64,000 nucleotides of DNA, taken from positions 68,577,095 to 68,641,094 of the forward strand of contig NC_044557.1 in assembly GCF_007565055.1 (NCBI RefSeq). Reading direction: 5' to 3'. Position 1 is the first letter of the stretch; each line of letters opens with the position of its first letter. Positions 48,151-59,187 of the stretch are shown here, one piece after another. The notes under the pieces were generated by a model that was not told where the DNA came from, did not search any database, and was given only the letters and a program-made list of their open reading frames with translations. This stretch comes from Rhinopithecus roxellana (taxonomy: Eukaryota; Chordata; Mammalia; Primates; Cercopithecidae). The position numbers and the translations under genes were made by a program.

Positions 48151-49611
48151 CAGGCACACCTCTTTTTATTGCACTTTGCCTTATGATACTCTGCAGATAG
48201 TGTTGTTTTTCTGTTGTTTTGTTTACCAAAGTGGAGATTTGTGGCATCCCTACATGGACCAAGTCTATCAGTACCATTTTTCCAAGATAAAGAGGTCTGA
48301 CTCTCTTGTTATAGGCTAATGCAGCTTGTGACTTTAAGCTGAAGTTAATGATTATTTACCATTCCAAAAATCCCAGGGCCCTTAGGAATTAAGCTAAATC
48401 TACTCTGCCTAAACAAAGCCTGGGTGACAGCACATCTGTTTACGGCATTGTTTACTGAATATTTTAAGCCGACTCTTGAGACTACCCGCTAAGAAAAAAA
48501 AGATTCCTTTCAAAATATTACTGCTCATTGATAATTCACCTAATAGTGAATTGGGTGCTGGTCACCCAATAGTGCTGATGGAGATGTATAAGGAAATCCA
48601 CATATTTCCTTGCCTGCTAACACAACATCCACTCTGCTGCCCATGAATCAGGAGTAATTTTGACTTTCAAGCCTATTATTTAGGAAACACATTTTGTAAG
48701 GCTATGGCTGCCACAGCAAGTCCTTTGATGGATCCAGGCAAAGTAGATTGAAACCTCTGGAAAAGATTCACCATTCCAGATGTCATTAAGAACATTCACG
48801 ATTCACTGGAGGTCAATGAACTGTGACCTAACAGGAGCTTGGATGAAGTTGATTCCAACCCTCATGTATGACCTTCGAGGTGTTTCAAGGCTTCAGTGGA
48901 GGAAGAAACTGCAGAGTGGTGGAAATCGCAACAGAACTAGAATTAGAAGTAGAGCCTGAATATGTGACTGAATTGCTGCAGTCTCATGAGAAAACTTTAA
49001 TGGACGAGGAGTTGCTTTTTAGGGATCAGCAAAGAAAGTGGTTTCTTCAGATGGAATCTATTCCTAGGGAAGATGCTGTGAACACTGTTGAAATGACAAC
49101 AAAAGATTTACAATATTACATAAACTTAGTTGATAAAGCAACAGCAGGGTTTGAAAAGACTGACCCCTATTTTGAAAGACATTCTACTGTGGGCAAAAGG
49201 CTATCAAACAACATCACATGCTACAGAGAAAGCTTTCATGAAGGGAAGAGTTCACTGATGTGACAAACTTTATTGTTGCCTTATTTTAAGAAATTGCTAC
49301 AGCTACTGCAACCTTCAACAACCACTACCCTGACCGTCAGCAGCCATCAACACTGAGGCAAGACCTTTCACCAGGAGAGGAATTATAACTTGCTAAAGGT
49401 TCAGATGATCATTAGCATTGTGAAGCAATAAAATATTTTTAAATTAAGGCATACATTTTTTTAGATATGTCATTTCATACTTAACAGACTATAGTATAAA
49501 CATAACTTTTACATGCACTGGGAAACCAAAAAATTCATGTGACTCACTTTATTGTGACATCCACTTTATTGTGGAGGTCTGGAACCAAACCATATCTCTG
49601 AGGTACGCCTG
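48151..49611 (+). mobile_element. Tigger1 pogo DNA transposon, internally deleted
   Basis: Inverted termini caggcacacctc at 48151 and gaggtacgcctg at 49600-49611, with TA target sites at 48149-48150 and 49612-49613. The 1461-bp copy has about 135 bp of left end, then jumps near 48285 straight into the middle of the transposase ('gactctcttgttataggctaatgcagc') and continues to the right end. About 1 kb of the roughly 2.4-kb consensus, including the DNA-binding half, is absent. Confidence 0.95.
48868..49263 (+). pseudogene. Tigger1 transposase C-terminal fragment (131 codons open)
   Basis: Open stretch encoding the C-terminal tail of a pogo-type DDE transposase. It includes 'TELLQSHEKTLMDEELL' and 'TTKDLQYYINLVDKATAG' and ends at the stop at 49261-49263. 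The catalytic core upstream (from about 48290) is frameshifted and the CENP-B-like DNA-binding domain is deleted, so it cannot encode an active enzyme. The open stretch is most simply chance survival. No promoter or Kozak context was seen that would argue for use. Confidence 0.88.
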
Positions 49612-50029
49612 TATACTGCTTTTGCTTCTAATTTTTCTTCTTGGTTTATTAAGCTTTATAGCTTATTACTAAACAGTGGGTAACTAGCTTGTAGATTACA
49701 TTATAACATTTCTGCAAAATAACTAAGTGGCCTGCTTTACTCATATTATTATGTATCAAGCACAGTACCCAAATTGATAAATCCAGTACATGGTTCGCAC
49801 AGTATAGGAGAAGAGTATACTGAACTAATAAAGGTAGTTTTTTCTTTCTTTCTTGTTTCCCAGCGGGCAAAATCTTTCACACTGTGGGGCTTGTGACTGA
49901 GGCTCAGAGGGGACAGTAAGAGACTAGTGATAAAAATGTTAGAAACCTTTAGTATCAACTCTATTTTATTAACAGTTGATGTAACTGAAGTACACAGAAA
50001 AGGGAAAGGCAGTTAACTTTATAAAATCA

Positions 50030-50220
50030 GCTTTGTTGAGGTATAATTTATATGCAAAAAATCCATCAACTTCAAGGGTTTGGTAAGTACTAACAAATAT
50101 GTCCAGTCAAGCAACCAACACTACAATCAAGACACAGACCATTTCCATCACCCAAAATAGCTCTCTGATGCTCCCTTGTAATCAATCCTGTTTCCACACC
50201 TTTAAAACCACTAATCACAG
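50030..50220 (-). repeat. L1M 3'UTR fragment in antisense
   Basis: 'cagctttgttgaggtataatttatatgc' and 'agtcaagcaaccaacactacaatcaagacacag' are standard for antisense L1M 3' ends. Confidence 0.7.
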
Positions 50221-50719
50221 TCAACATTTAATAAGCATTACACATGGTATGAATTCACGACGTATTATTAAATCTTCCTCCTAAAGTTGTAAGAATACAT
50301 CCATCGTCCCCACAATTCTATAGCTAGTAAGTGGTAGAGACAGACTCAAATCCAGATTTACCCAATTCCAACATTAAAAATAGAGAGTATTCACCTAAAA
50401 AAACTGAATTTCTGGGCTTCTTTTGAAAAAAATTTAGTATCTGTGTATTATCTATTTCTGCATACATACCTACTGAGCTGGATCTGTGGCTGACCTCTTT
50501 TAGAAGAAGCATGCCATTTTTAGGTGTCCAGTGCCCACTACCTTCCCCTGTCATTCTGAGACCAATACCAGGCCCTCTTCATTCACTTGTGTTACCTTCC
50601 TGGTCTTTGTCAGCACTTGAACTTGTGACCCCACGTGTTATTTTGTGAGACAAATTTTTAAAAATTAAAAATCAGAAAGTACACAAAACAGTCAACTTAC
50701 ACATGTAGAAAAATATGTG

Positions 50720-50985
50720 GCAGATATATATGTGTTATATATAATTATCATTATGTATTACATTATACATAATGTATTAATATATAACAATTATATTTAT
50801 AATTATTATGTTATATTTATAATTATTATAATACACTATATATTTATATCATAACTATCATAATTATAAATATATATTTATATATTACATATAATTATTT
50901 GTATGTTTATATATTATATATTAAATGTATTATATAATATACGATTATTATATATTTTATTATATACATATAATATATATATGTA
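50720..50985 (+). repeat. AT-rich palindromic block
   Basis: About 265 bp of nearly pure A+T with many short inverted units (atatatgtgttatatataatt, tataattattatgttatattt). It can fold into many stem-loops. No transposon termini recognised. Confidence 0.85.
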
Positions 50986-51094
50986 ACTGCTAGCACTGTT
51001 TACTCACTCCCAAGATAGGGAGAAGGGCAGAAATAATTAACTCTTGTTGCTGATACATTTCTATAATGTTTGAATTTTAAAAGTATATATTATT

Positions 51095-51400
51095 GGCCGG
51101 GCGCGGTGGCTCAAGCCTGTAATCCCAGCACTTTGGGAGGCCGAGACGGGTAGATCACGAGGTCAGGAGATCGAGACTATCCTGGCTAACACGGTGAAAC
51201 CCCGTCTCTACTAAAAAATACAAAAAACTAGCCGGGCGAGGTGGCGGGCGCCTGTAGTCCCAGCTACTCGGGAGGCTGAGGCAGGAGAATGGCGTGAACC
51301 CGGGAGGCGGAGCTTGCAGTGAGCTGAAGTGAGCTGAGATCTGGCCACTGCACTCCAGCCCAGGCAGCAGAGCGAGACTCCATCTCAAAAAAAAAAAAAA
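51095..51400 (+). mobile_element. AluY, Old World monkey type
   Basis: Young Alu with target duplication aaagtatatatta at 51080-51092 and 51401-51413. The right arm has a 10-bp tandem duplication (gtgagctgaagtgagctgag) and gatctggccactgc, the CpG-decayed form of gatccggcc. Confidence 0.96.
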
Positions 51401-52121
51401 AAAGTATATATTACTTCTGTAATTAATGTGTACTGAATATGTACCGGAATGCTAACTTCTGAAAAAAGACAACATAAAATTCTACAGCTATGCAGTTTCA
51501 AGCTTTTCCTTATACCATTATAATAAAAACATGATTACAGGTGATGTCTTTTTTCTTAATATTATTGTCAAAATAGTATAAGAACTATCATTTAATATCA
51601 ATTTCCCTCTTCTATAGCAACAGGTCACTTTAAAAAAATGTTCTTATACATGAGACTCAGTGATGAGAAGATGAGTATTTAGATACCACATTGCTGTTCT
51701 TGCTGACATCACTACTAGCACTATGTAGTCTATGTACAGACTAACACAAACACACAGAAACGGTGTTCACTTTTGTAATAACAAAGATAATTAAATGTAT
51801 TATACTGCAGAAAGAAACGCCTTTACAGGTAGAATTATAAAGAAAGCAAAATTTAAAAATCAGTGTGTTTATACTTTTAATAACATTAAAAGAAATTACT
51901 GAATTGTTAAAATCAGTCAATAGTATTTGTAGATCTAAATTTTTCTTAACCTTAACGCTGTTTTCTTTTTTTGCATCAAACACCCTAGTATTGTCTTTTT
52001 CCTATCTTTATTATGTATAAAAGATGAGAAAGCAAGTAGTTTGTTTCTACTTCTAGCACTACTTATGACCAGAGAACATGAAGTTACACATGGTATTTCA
52101 CTGATAATAAAGGTGGTTCTC

Positions 52122-52410
52122 GGCTGGGCGCGGTGGCTCATGCCTGTAATCACTGCACTTTTGGGACGCAGGTGGATCACCTGAGGTTAGGAGTTCGAGA
52201 CCAGTCTGACCAACATGGACATGGAGAAACCCCGTCTCTACTAAAAATGCAAAGTTAGTTGGGTGTGGTGGTGCATGCCTGTAATCCCAGCTACTCAGGA
52301 GGCTGAGGCAGGAGAATCGCTTGAATCCAGGAAGCAGAAGCTGTAGAGAGCTGATACTTCACCACTGCACTCCAGCCTGGACAACAAGAGCAAAATTCCA
52401 ACTCAAAAAA

Positions 52411-52453
<43 letters not shown>
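52122..52453 (+). mobile_element. AluS with (AAAT)n tail
   Basis: Dimeric Alu with a tail that has become (AAAT)n, about 50 bp. Perfect target duplication ataaaggtggttctc at 52107-52121 and 52454-52468. Confidence 0.96.
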
Positions 52454-52457
<4 letters not shown>

Positions 52458-52894
52458 AGGTGGTTCTCAAGTTTATCAGAGACTTTATAATGAGTGCCAA
52501 GGACATACTAGGTCTAAGGTTACTCTAGATCCTGGAGTCATTCATTAGCCCATCTCTTTGCTTCAACTTCAGACCTTTCCTCTCTTTTGGTTCCCTTGTT
52601 TCCTCTTGAATATACATTCAAGTAATTCCTGTCCATTAAAAAACAAAAGCAAAACCACTACTTTCTTGCCAGTGCACCTCCTTCCTTACATTTTCCTATT
52701 TTGGTCTTTCTCAGCCAACATTTTTGAAAGAAGAATCTATACTGACTAATGGAGCTTCCGTACCTATCATATGCTCCTGAACCCTCCTCAATCTAGCTTT
52801 GACTCCTAGCACGTTTCTGAAGCTCATGTGGAAACGGATACCAATGGCCTACTTAGAAAACACTTTATCCTAAAAAAATCAACTCTGAATCACG

Positions 52895-53189
52895 TTTTTT
52901 TGTTTTTTGAGATGGAGTCTCGCTCTGTCACCCAGGCTGGCGTGAAGTGGCGCGATCTCGGCTCACTGCAAACTCTGCCTCCCGGGTTCATGCCATTCTC
53001 CTGCCTCAGCCTCCCGAGTAGCTGGGACTACAGGCATCTGCCACCATGCCTGGCTAATTTTTTGTATTTTTAGTAGAGACGAGGTTTCACTGTGTTAGCT
53101 AGGATGGTCTCCATCTCCTGCCCTCATGATCCGCCCGCCTCAGCGTCCCAAAGTGTTGGGATTACAGGCATGAGCCCCCGTGCCCGGCC
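52895..53189 (-). mobile_element. Alu (S/Y) in antisense
   Basis: Complete antisense Alu from tttttttgttttttgagatgg to 'cccgtgcccggcc'. It lies opposite to, and 440 bp from, the AluS at 52122. Confidence 0.94.
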
Positions 53190-53289
53190 TCCACTTTTAT
53201 TACAGTTGGAGAAAACCATATAACTATAAAGAATAGTATCACTGTAAATTCATGGTTTCAGTTCATCTGGATACTCAATGCTGTTGTAT

Positions 53290-53540
53290 AACCTTTAAAT
53301 AATTGACTCAGTTCTATCTCCAACGCCCTTGAAAACTCTATCAGCCCTTCATTATTTGCTTCAAGCTTCCAACAAATTCCTCAACCACTATTCTTAGTAA
53401 ATCGCCTCTCTTTCCAACTATTCAGGGATCTTTTGGCATATTATCCTCTCCCTTTCTAGAAAGTCTATTCTCAGCATACATGTTTAAAGGTTCAAGTACT
53501 CCATGTTAATAGCTCCCAAATTTCAACCCCTAATCTGAAC
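53290..53540 (+). repeat. Possible L2 fragment
   Basis: C+T-rich, diverged sequence with short L2-like stretches. Weak. Confidence 0.3.
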
Positions 53541-53599
53541 TTTCTCCTAAGCTGCAAATTTTTATTCGACTCCGAGTAGTCACTGGGCACTTATACTGT

Positions 53600-53775
53600 A
53601 GTCAGTACTTTTCATACATCATTACTAATTCTTACAGCACCCCTCTAAAATAGATACTATTCCAGTTTTACATGCAGAAAAAAGACTCGAAGTTAAGAGA
53701 CTTGTTCAAGGTCACAAAACTGGCAAGTTGTGCTGCCAGTATTTAGGCAAATGCGTCTAGCTCAAAGTCCATAAT
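53600..53775 (-). mobile_element. MIR SINE
   Basis: 'actattccagttttacatgcag', 'aaggtcacaaaactggcaagttg' and 'gctcaaagtccataatctt' match the reverse MIR order. Confidence 0.8.
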
Positions 53776-53789
53776 CTTGAAATAAAAAC

Positions 53790-53915
53790 AATAGCAGCTA
53801 ACGTAAGTATGTACTATGTACCAAATGATGGTCTAAGGAATTTTCCATGTTTCAGTACATTTAATTTCACAATCACCTTATGAAGGAGCTGTTAGTCCAA
53901 TTTCTACAATAAATA
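53790..53915 (-). mobile_element. MIR SINE, second copy
   Basis: 'aatagcagctaacgtaag', 'tatgtactatgtaccaaatg', 'catttaatttcacaatcacc' give the MIR 3' core in reverse, directly beside the preceding MIR. Confidence 0.78.
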
Positions 53916-54169
53916 TTGTTTTTAACTTTCTACTGTACAGTTTTGCCTTAATATCCTAGGTACTTCAAACTAGGTAGGTGTGAGACTGAACTCTTATCTA
54001 CCCTCAGTCTGCTCTTTCTCTTATATTCCTTACCTTGGTGAATGACACTAGCATCTCCCTGTTGTCCAACTAGGAACCTGGAAGTCATTTCAGTTTCTTC
54101 CTTATCGTTCCTTCCTTCCTTCCCTTCATGCACTATATATTAAGTTCTCAGTTCTTTCCAGCCCTCCTG

Positions 54170-54620
54170 CTATTTCCTTATTCCATGTCTTTGATATTTC
54201 TTTCCTGTCTTACTGCATTAAATATAAGCTTCAAAGGGGCAGAGCACAGAATAGTGCCTGGTTCATATCAGACAGTCAATGGATATTTGCTGAATGTATA
54301 AATAAATGAATTAGCTTGCAAACTGGTTTTCCTACTTTTGGTCTCACAACTCTTTGATCCTTTTTGCACTACTCACTCATGAATCCTCTATCATTCTTTG
54401 CAATGCTACCAGAGATCTTTTTTAAAGGCACATCTGACATTAATCTTCAGCTTATAAAACTGTAACTAGTTCAATTCCTTCTATGTGTTAAGAGTCTCTA
54501 AGGCTCACCATAATCTGGATCTTCTATCCCTCCATCCTTTATATTTTGCTACTCCTTTTCTGCCTTTACCTTGTACTTATATATTCTGGATTCAGCACTG
54601 CTAAAATACAAACAGATTCT
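54170..54620 (+). repeat. L2 LINE fragments
   Basis: 'aagcttcaaaggggcagagc...ggatatttgctgaatg' (54225-54300) is an L2 3' end; 'ctcaccataatctggatcttc' (54505) is an earlier L2 part. Order suggests two adjacent L2 fragments. Confidence 0.6.
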
Positions 54621-54849
54621 GAAATTTTGCCATTGTTGAACATGATGTACCCTTTGCGTGGAAAAGTCGAGTGTATTGCCACTGGTTACTCTCTAATTCC
54701 TTCAACCCAGTTCAGGAAATACATTTCTGTCTACCTTAGGATGAGTTACAGGTCCTTCTTGATGCTCACATAGTACACTGTATTAGTATGTATTGTGTTA
54801 TGAGCAAATTACTACCACAATCTTTATCATATTTAGGGGTTATTAATTT

Positions 54850-55222
54850 TAAAAAATAATTTCAACTTTTAGATACTGGGGTATATGTGCAGGTTTATTA
54901 CATGGGTAGATTGTGTGATGCTGAGGTTTGGGGTATGGATCCTATCACCCAGATAGTGAGCATAGTACCCAATAGGTAGTTTTTTAACCCATATCCCTCT
55001 CCCTTCTACCTCTAGTAGTCCCCAGTGTCTACTGTTCCCATCTTTATGTCCGTGAATGTTTAGCTCCCACTTAAACGTGAGAATATGTGGTATTTGGTTT
55101 TCTGTTTCTGTGCTAATTCACTTATGATTATGGCCTCCAGCTGCATTCATGCTGCTGCAAAAGACATGATTCTGTTCTTCATGGCTGTGTAGTATTCCAC
55201 ATACATATGTACCACATTTTAA
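54850..55222 (-). mobile_element. L1P 3' end (5'-truncated)
   Basis: Antisense L1 3'UTR and ORF2 end: 'gtatatgtgcaggtttattacatgg', 'agctcccacttaaacgtgag', 'catggctgtgtagtattcc'. Tail at the low-coordinate side is short. Confidence 0.85.
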
Positions 55223-55856
55223 CTGCTAGTCTTGCACACCAAATGTTGAGTACCTCAAGGCAAAGAAAGTCCTTCTCCTCTTCTTCCTTCTCTCCTTCCT
55301 TTTCTTTTTCTTTCTCCCTGCCTTGCTATTCCCCAGCAACCATCTCCCAATTGTTGACACAGTGGGATCTCAGTAAATGTTTGTTGATTTAATGAATAAA
55401 AATTATCAGATTTTGGAATTAGGCATGAAACATCCTCTGCATAATTAACAACTTGGTTTCATATGTTACTGTTAGGAGGGTAAGAAGAGAGAAGGAAAAG
55501 GAGAAAGAATGTATAAAGAGAATTCTTCTATGAGTGAACTAAGTCAGAAAGCCACAAGTGAAAGATTTCAAATCCAACTGTTCCCTTGAATTAGAGAGAA
55601 ATTTATTATCACTGTCTTTCAAAATGTTTGGTAAATGACTACCAAATATTTTACATTTTGAGCAGCTTCAGTCTTTAGATTGTAAGGGACTTTGCTCTGC
55701 ATTAGCTTTAGAACTTGTTGGGGAGGAGGATACCAAGAAAATGGCATGTTTTTTAATTTACCATTTTTGATCTTCAGTGACGCCTGGGTTCTTACAGCCC
55801 ATTAATCTAATAAATGTATAAATACGTGTTTTTTTGTTTTTTGGTTTTTTTTTTTT

Positions 55857-55986
55857 GGCACGCACGGTGGCTCACGCCTGTAATCCCAGCACTTTGGGAG
55901 GTCGAGGCGGGCAGATCACCTGAGGTTGGGAGTTCGAGACCAGCCTGACCAACATGGGGAAACCCCGTCTCCACGAAAAATACAAT
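55857..55986 (+). mobile_element. AluS left-arm fragment
   Basis: Plus-strand Alu from ggcacgcacggtgg to the linker 'gaaaaatacaa', then abruptly non-Alu T-rich sequence. The right arm is missing. A T-rich stretch (about 55830-55856) sits on its 5' side. Confidence 0.9.
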
Positions 55987-56451
55987 TTTTTTTCTCTCAG
56001 CAAATAACTAGCTTTTCACTTACTTCTACTGAAGTCATCTCATAGCTTATCTACTCTTTCATGGAACCTTAAAGTACTATCTTCCAGTTAACCCGTCAGC
56101 TCGGCATTTTTCTATAGAAGTATCACACGTGAAGCAGAATTATCCTTTTTCACATAATTGATAAAAGTTATCCAATGTAAGAAAAAAAATGGCGCACAGG
56201 AGGCAAGACTAACTTGCAGCTCCCACTCAGACAGGCAGAGCAGTGTGTGGAGACCCACATCATGAACTTTTGCTCCAAGAACTACCACAGAAACATAGTA
56301 GGAAAGCCTAGAGAATCCACAGATCCTTTGAATGAAGCTGCTTGCTGCTGCAGGCTCTGTGAGACAGCCAAAAACTGTGAGTGCCCAAAGTGTGAGGGGG
56401 AACGTTTGCCCCTGAACGCACACCCTCACTGGGAAACCTGAAGGTCCAGAT

Positions 56452-56903
56452 TGTCAGGCCTCTGAGCCCAAGCCAAGCCATCGCATCCCCTGTGACTTGC
56501 ACGTATACGCCCAGATGGCCTGAAGTAACTGAAGAATCACAAAAGAAGTGCAAATACCCTGCCTCGCCTTAACGGATGACATTCCACCACAAAAGGCGTG
56601 AAAATGGCCGGTCCTTGCCTTAAGCGATGATATTATCTTGTGAAATTCCTTTTCCTGGCTCATCCTGGCTCAAAATTTTCCCCACTGAGCACTTTGTGAC
56701 CCCCACTCCTGCCCGCCAGAGAGCAACTCCCCTTTGACTGTAATTTTCCTTTACCTACCCAAATCCTATAAAACGGTGCCACCCTTATCTCCCTTCGCTG
56801 ACTCTCTTTTCAGACTCAGCCCCCCTGCACCCAGGTGAAATAAACAGCCATGTTGTTCACACAAAGCCTGTTTGGTGGTCTCTTCACACGGACATGCATG
56901 ACA
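56452..56903 (+). mobile_element. Solo LTR7-class (HERV-H) LTR, LTR7C-like
   Basis: 452-bp LTR beginning tgtcaggcctctgagccc and ending gcatgaca, flanked by a perfect 5-bp duplication, cagat, at 56447-56451 and 56904-56908. A TATA-like tataaaac lies near 56768, a polyadenylation signal (gaaataaac) near 56838. The U3 segment with 'gtccttgccttaagcgatg' suggests LTR7C rather than LTR7. No internal proviral sequence, so it is a recombined solo LTR, inserted in the L1 5'UTR. Confidence 0.93.
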
Positions 56904-58130
56904 CAGATCATGGGAAAAGAACTTGACCTTACCTGGAGCTGAGATGAATTTAGGCAGCTGAGTGAAATATAGGGGCACAGGAAGCAGTGGGAAGAGCCTG
57001 GTGGGCACTCTAGGTCCACGGGAAGCCATTTCTGACTGTCTCCCAGGGGTACTGGGGGAGGGCTGCCAACGGAACTGACAAAAAACCACAGGGAGAAGGA
57101 AACTTCCAATTGAACTTTGTAACAATTTCGACAGAATGTGAAGTTTACTTGACAGAATCCAGGGGAGGGGGCAAATGGGGACTGCAGATACGCCCACAGA
57201 AGCCTTGGCAAGGGGGAAGGCATGAAACCTGAAAGCCCTGCTTGCTTTCTCAGCAGGGAGGTTTGTAGACTGGGCTAAGTTCTCAGCCTTGTTTACCGGC
57301 TGCCTGGAAATAAACTTGGTGCCATTGGAGAAGCACGGTGGGAGTGAAACCGGCCTTTCAAGCTACATGGGAGCTGGGTAAGACCTGTCATTGCCGGCCT
57401 TCCCCCACTTCCCTGGTGACCTGTATGATACAGCAGAGGCAGCCATAATCCTCCTGGGAACATGACTCTATTGGCCTAAGAACTACACCCCCATTCCCCC
57501 ACAGCAGCTACAGCAAGCCTTCCCTAAGGAGAGTTTGAGCTCGGCCACACCTAACCCTGCCCCCACCTGATGATCTTTTTCTACCTGCCTGGTAGCCAAA
57601 AACAAAGGATATAATCTCTTGGGAGCTCTTTGGTCCCACCCACTGCCTGAGAAACCTTATCCAGGTGAACCTAGGGCAAGCTTGTATCCTCCCTACACTA
57701 CCACAGCTGATGCTCTCTTGAAAGTGCCACCTACTGGCTGGAGGCCAACCAACACAAAACCAGTGCAATAAACAAAAATACAACCAAGGACCCTCACAGA
57801 GTCCACTTCACTCCCCTGTATGTCCACTGGAAAGATGCTGGTATCCATGGCTGAGACATCTGAAGATGGATCACATCTCAGGACTTTTTGCAGACACTTC
57901 CCAGTACCAGGCCAGAGCCTGGTAGCTCTGCTGGGTGACTAGACCCACAAGTGAAACAACAATCACTGCAGTTCAGCTCTCACGAATACCTACGGGAAGG
58001 GAGAGAACACCACATCAAGGGAGCACCCCGTGGAAAAAAGGACTCTCAGCAGCAGCCCTTGAGCCCCAGATCTTCCCTCTGACGTAGTCTATCCAAATTA
58101 GAAAGAACCAGAAAAACAATTCTGGCGCTA

Positions 58131-58970
58131 TGACAAAACCAGGTTCTTTGATACCCCCAAAAGATTACACTAGCTCACTAGCAATGAATCCAAACAAAGA
58201 AGAAATCTCTGACTTGCCAGAAAAATAATTCAGATGGTCGATTATTAAGCTACTCAAGGAGGTATCAGAGAAAGGTGAATACCAACTTTAAGATTTTTTT
58301 TTTTTAATGTTACAGGATATGGCCAGAAAAATCTCCAGAGAAATAGATAGCATAAATAAAAAACAATCACAACTTCTGGAGATGAAGGGTACACTTAGAG
58401 AGATGCAAAATACATTGGAAAATCTAAACAACAGAATAGAATAAGTAGAAGAAAAAGCTTCACAGCTTGAAGACAAGGCTTTCAAATTTATCCAATCTGA
58501 TATAGACAAGGAAAAAAGAATTTAAAAAAATAATGAACAAAGCCTCCAAGAAGTTTGGGATTACATTAAACGACCAAACCTAAGGATAACTGGTGTTCCT
58601 GAGGAAGAAGAGAAATCTGAAAGTTTGGAAAACACATCTGAGGGAATAATCTAGGAAAACCTCCCTGCCTTTGCTAGAGATCTAGACGTTGAAATACAAA
58701 GCTCAAAGAACACCCAGGTGATTCATCGTAAAAAGATCATCACCTAGGCACACAGTCCTCAGGTTATCCAAAGTCAAGATGAAGGAAAGAATCCTAAGGG
58801 CTGTGAGGCAAAAGCATCACATAACCTATAAAGTAAAACCTATCAGATTAACAGCAGATTTCTCAGCCAAAACCTTACAAGCTAGAAGGGATTGGGGTCT
58901 TATCTTTAGCCAAGAATTCAACTATCAGCCAAGAATTCTGTATCCAGCAAAGCTCAAGTTTCATAAATGA
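58131..58970 (+). pseudogene. L1 ORF1 remnant
   Basis: Starts near atgacaaaaccaggttc and ends 'cccagcaaagctcaagtttcataa'. The C-terminal part is still readable as ITYKVKPIRLTADFSA and LQARRDWGLIF, typical ORF1p RNA-binding C-terminal sequence. Several stops and a frame change around 58780 disable it. Confidence 0.82.
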
Positions 58971-59187
58971 AAGAAAGATACAGCCTTTTTTAGATAAACA
59001 AAAGCTGAGAGAATTCACCACTACCAAGTGAACACTACATGAACTGCTAAAAGGAGCTCTAAATCTTGAAACAAATCCTTGAAATATACCAAAATAAAAC
59101 CTCCTTAAACCATAAATCTCAAAGGACCTATAAAACAATGACACAATGAAAACAAACAAACAAACAAGGTATTCAGGCAATAAACAG

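Noticed and set aside
48868..49263. A 131-codon open frame that might be a novel small gene
   Set aside because: The sequence is the C-terminal part of a Tigger1 transposase inside an element with intact ends; no independent sign of a host gene.
52405..52457. (AAAT)n tandem array
   Set aside because: Microsatellite grown from an AluS tail.
56766..57223. Overlapping minus-strand open frames of 135-143 codons
   Set aside because: They span the end of the LTR7-class LTR and the L1 5'UTR in antisense, with no conserved domain; chance frames in G+C-richer repeat DNA.
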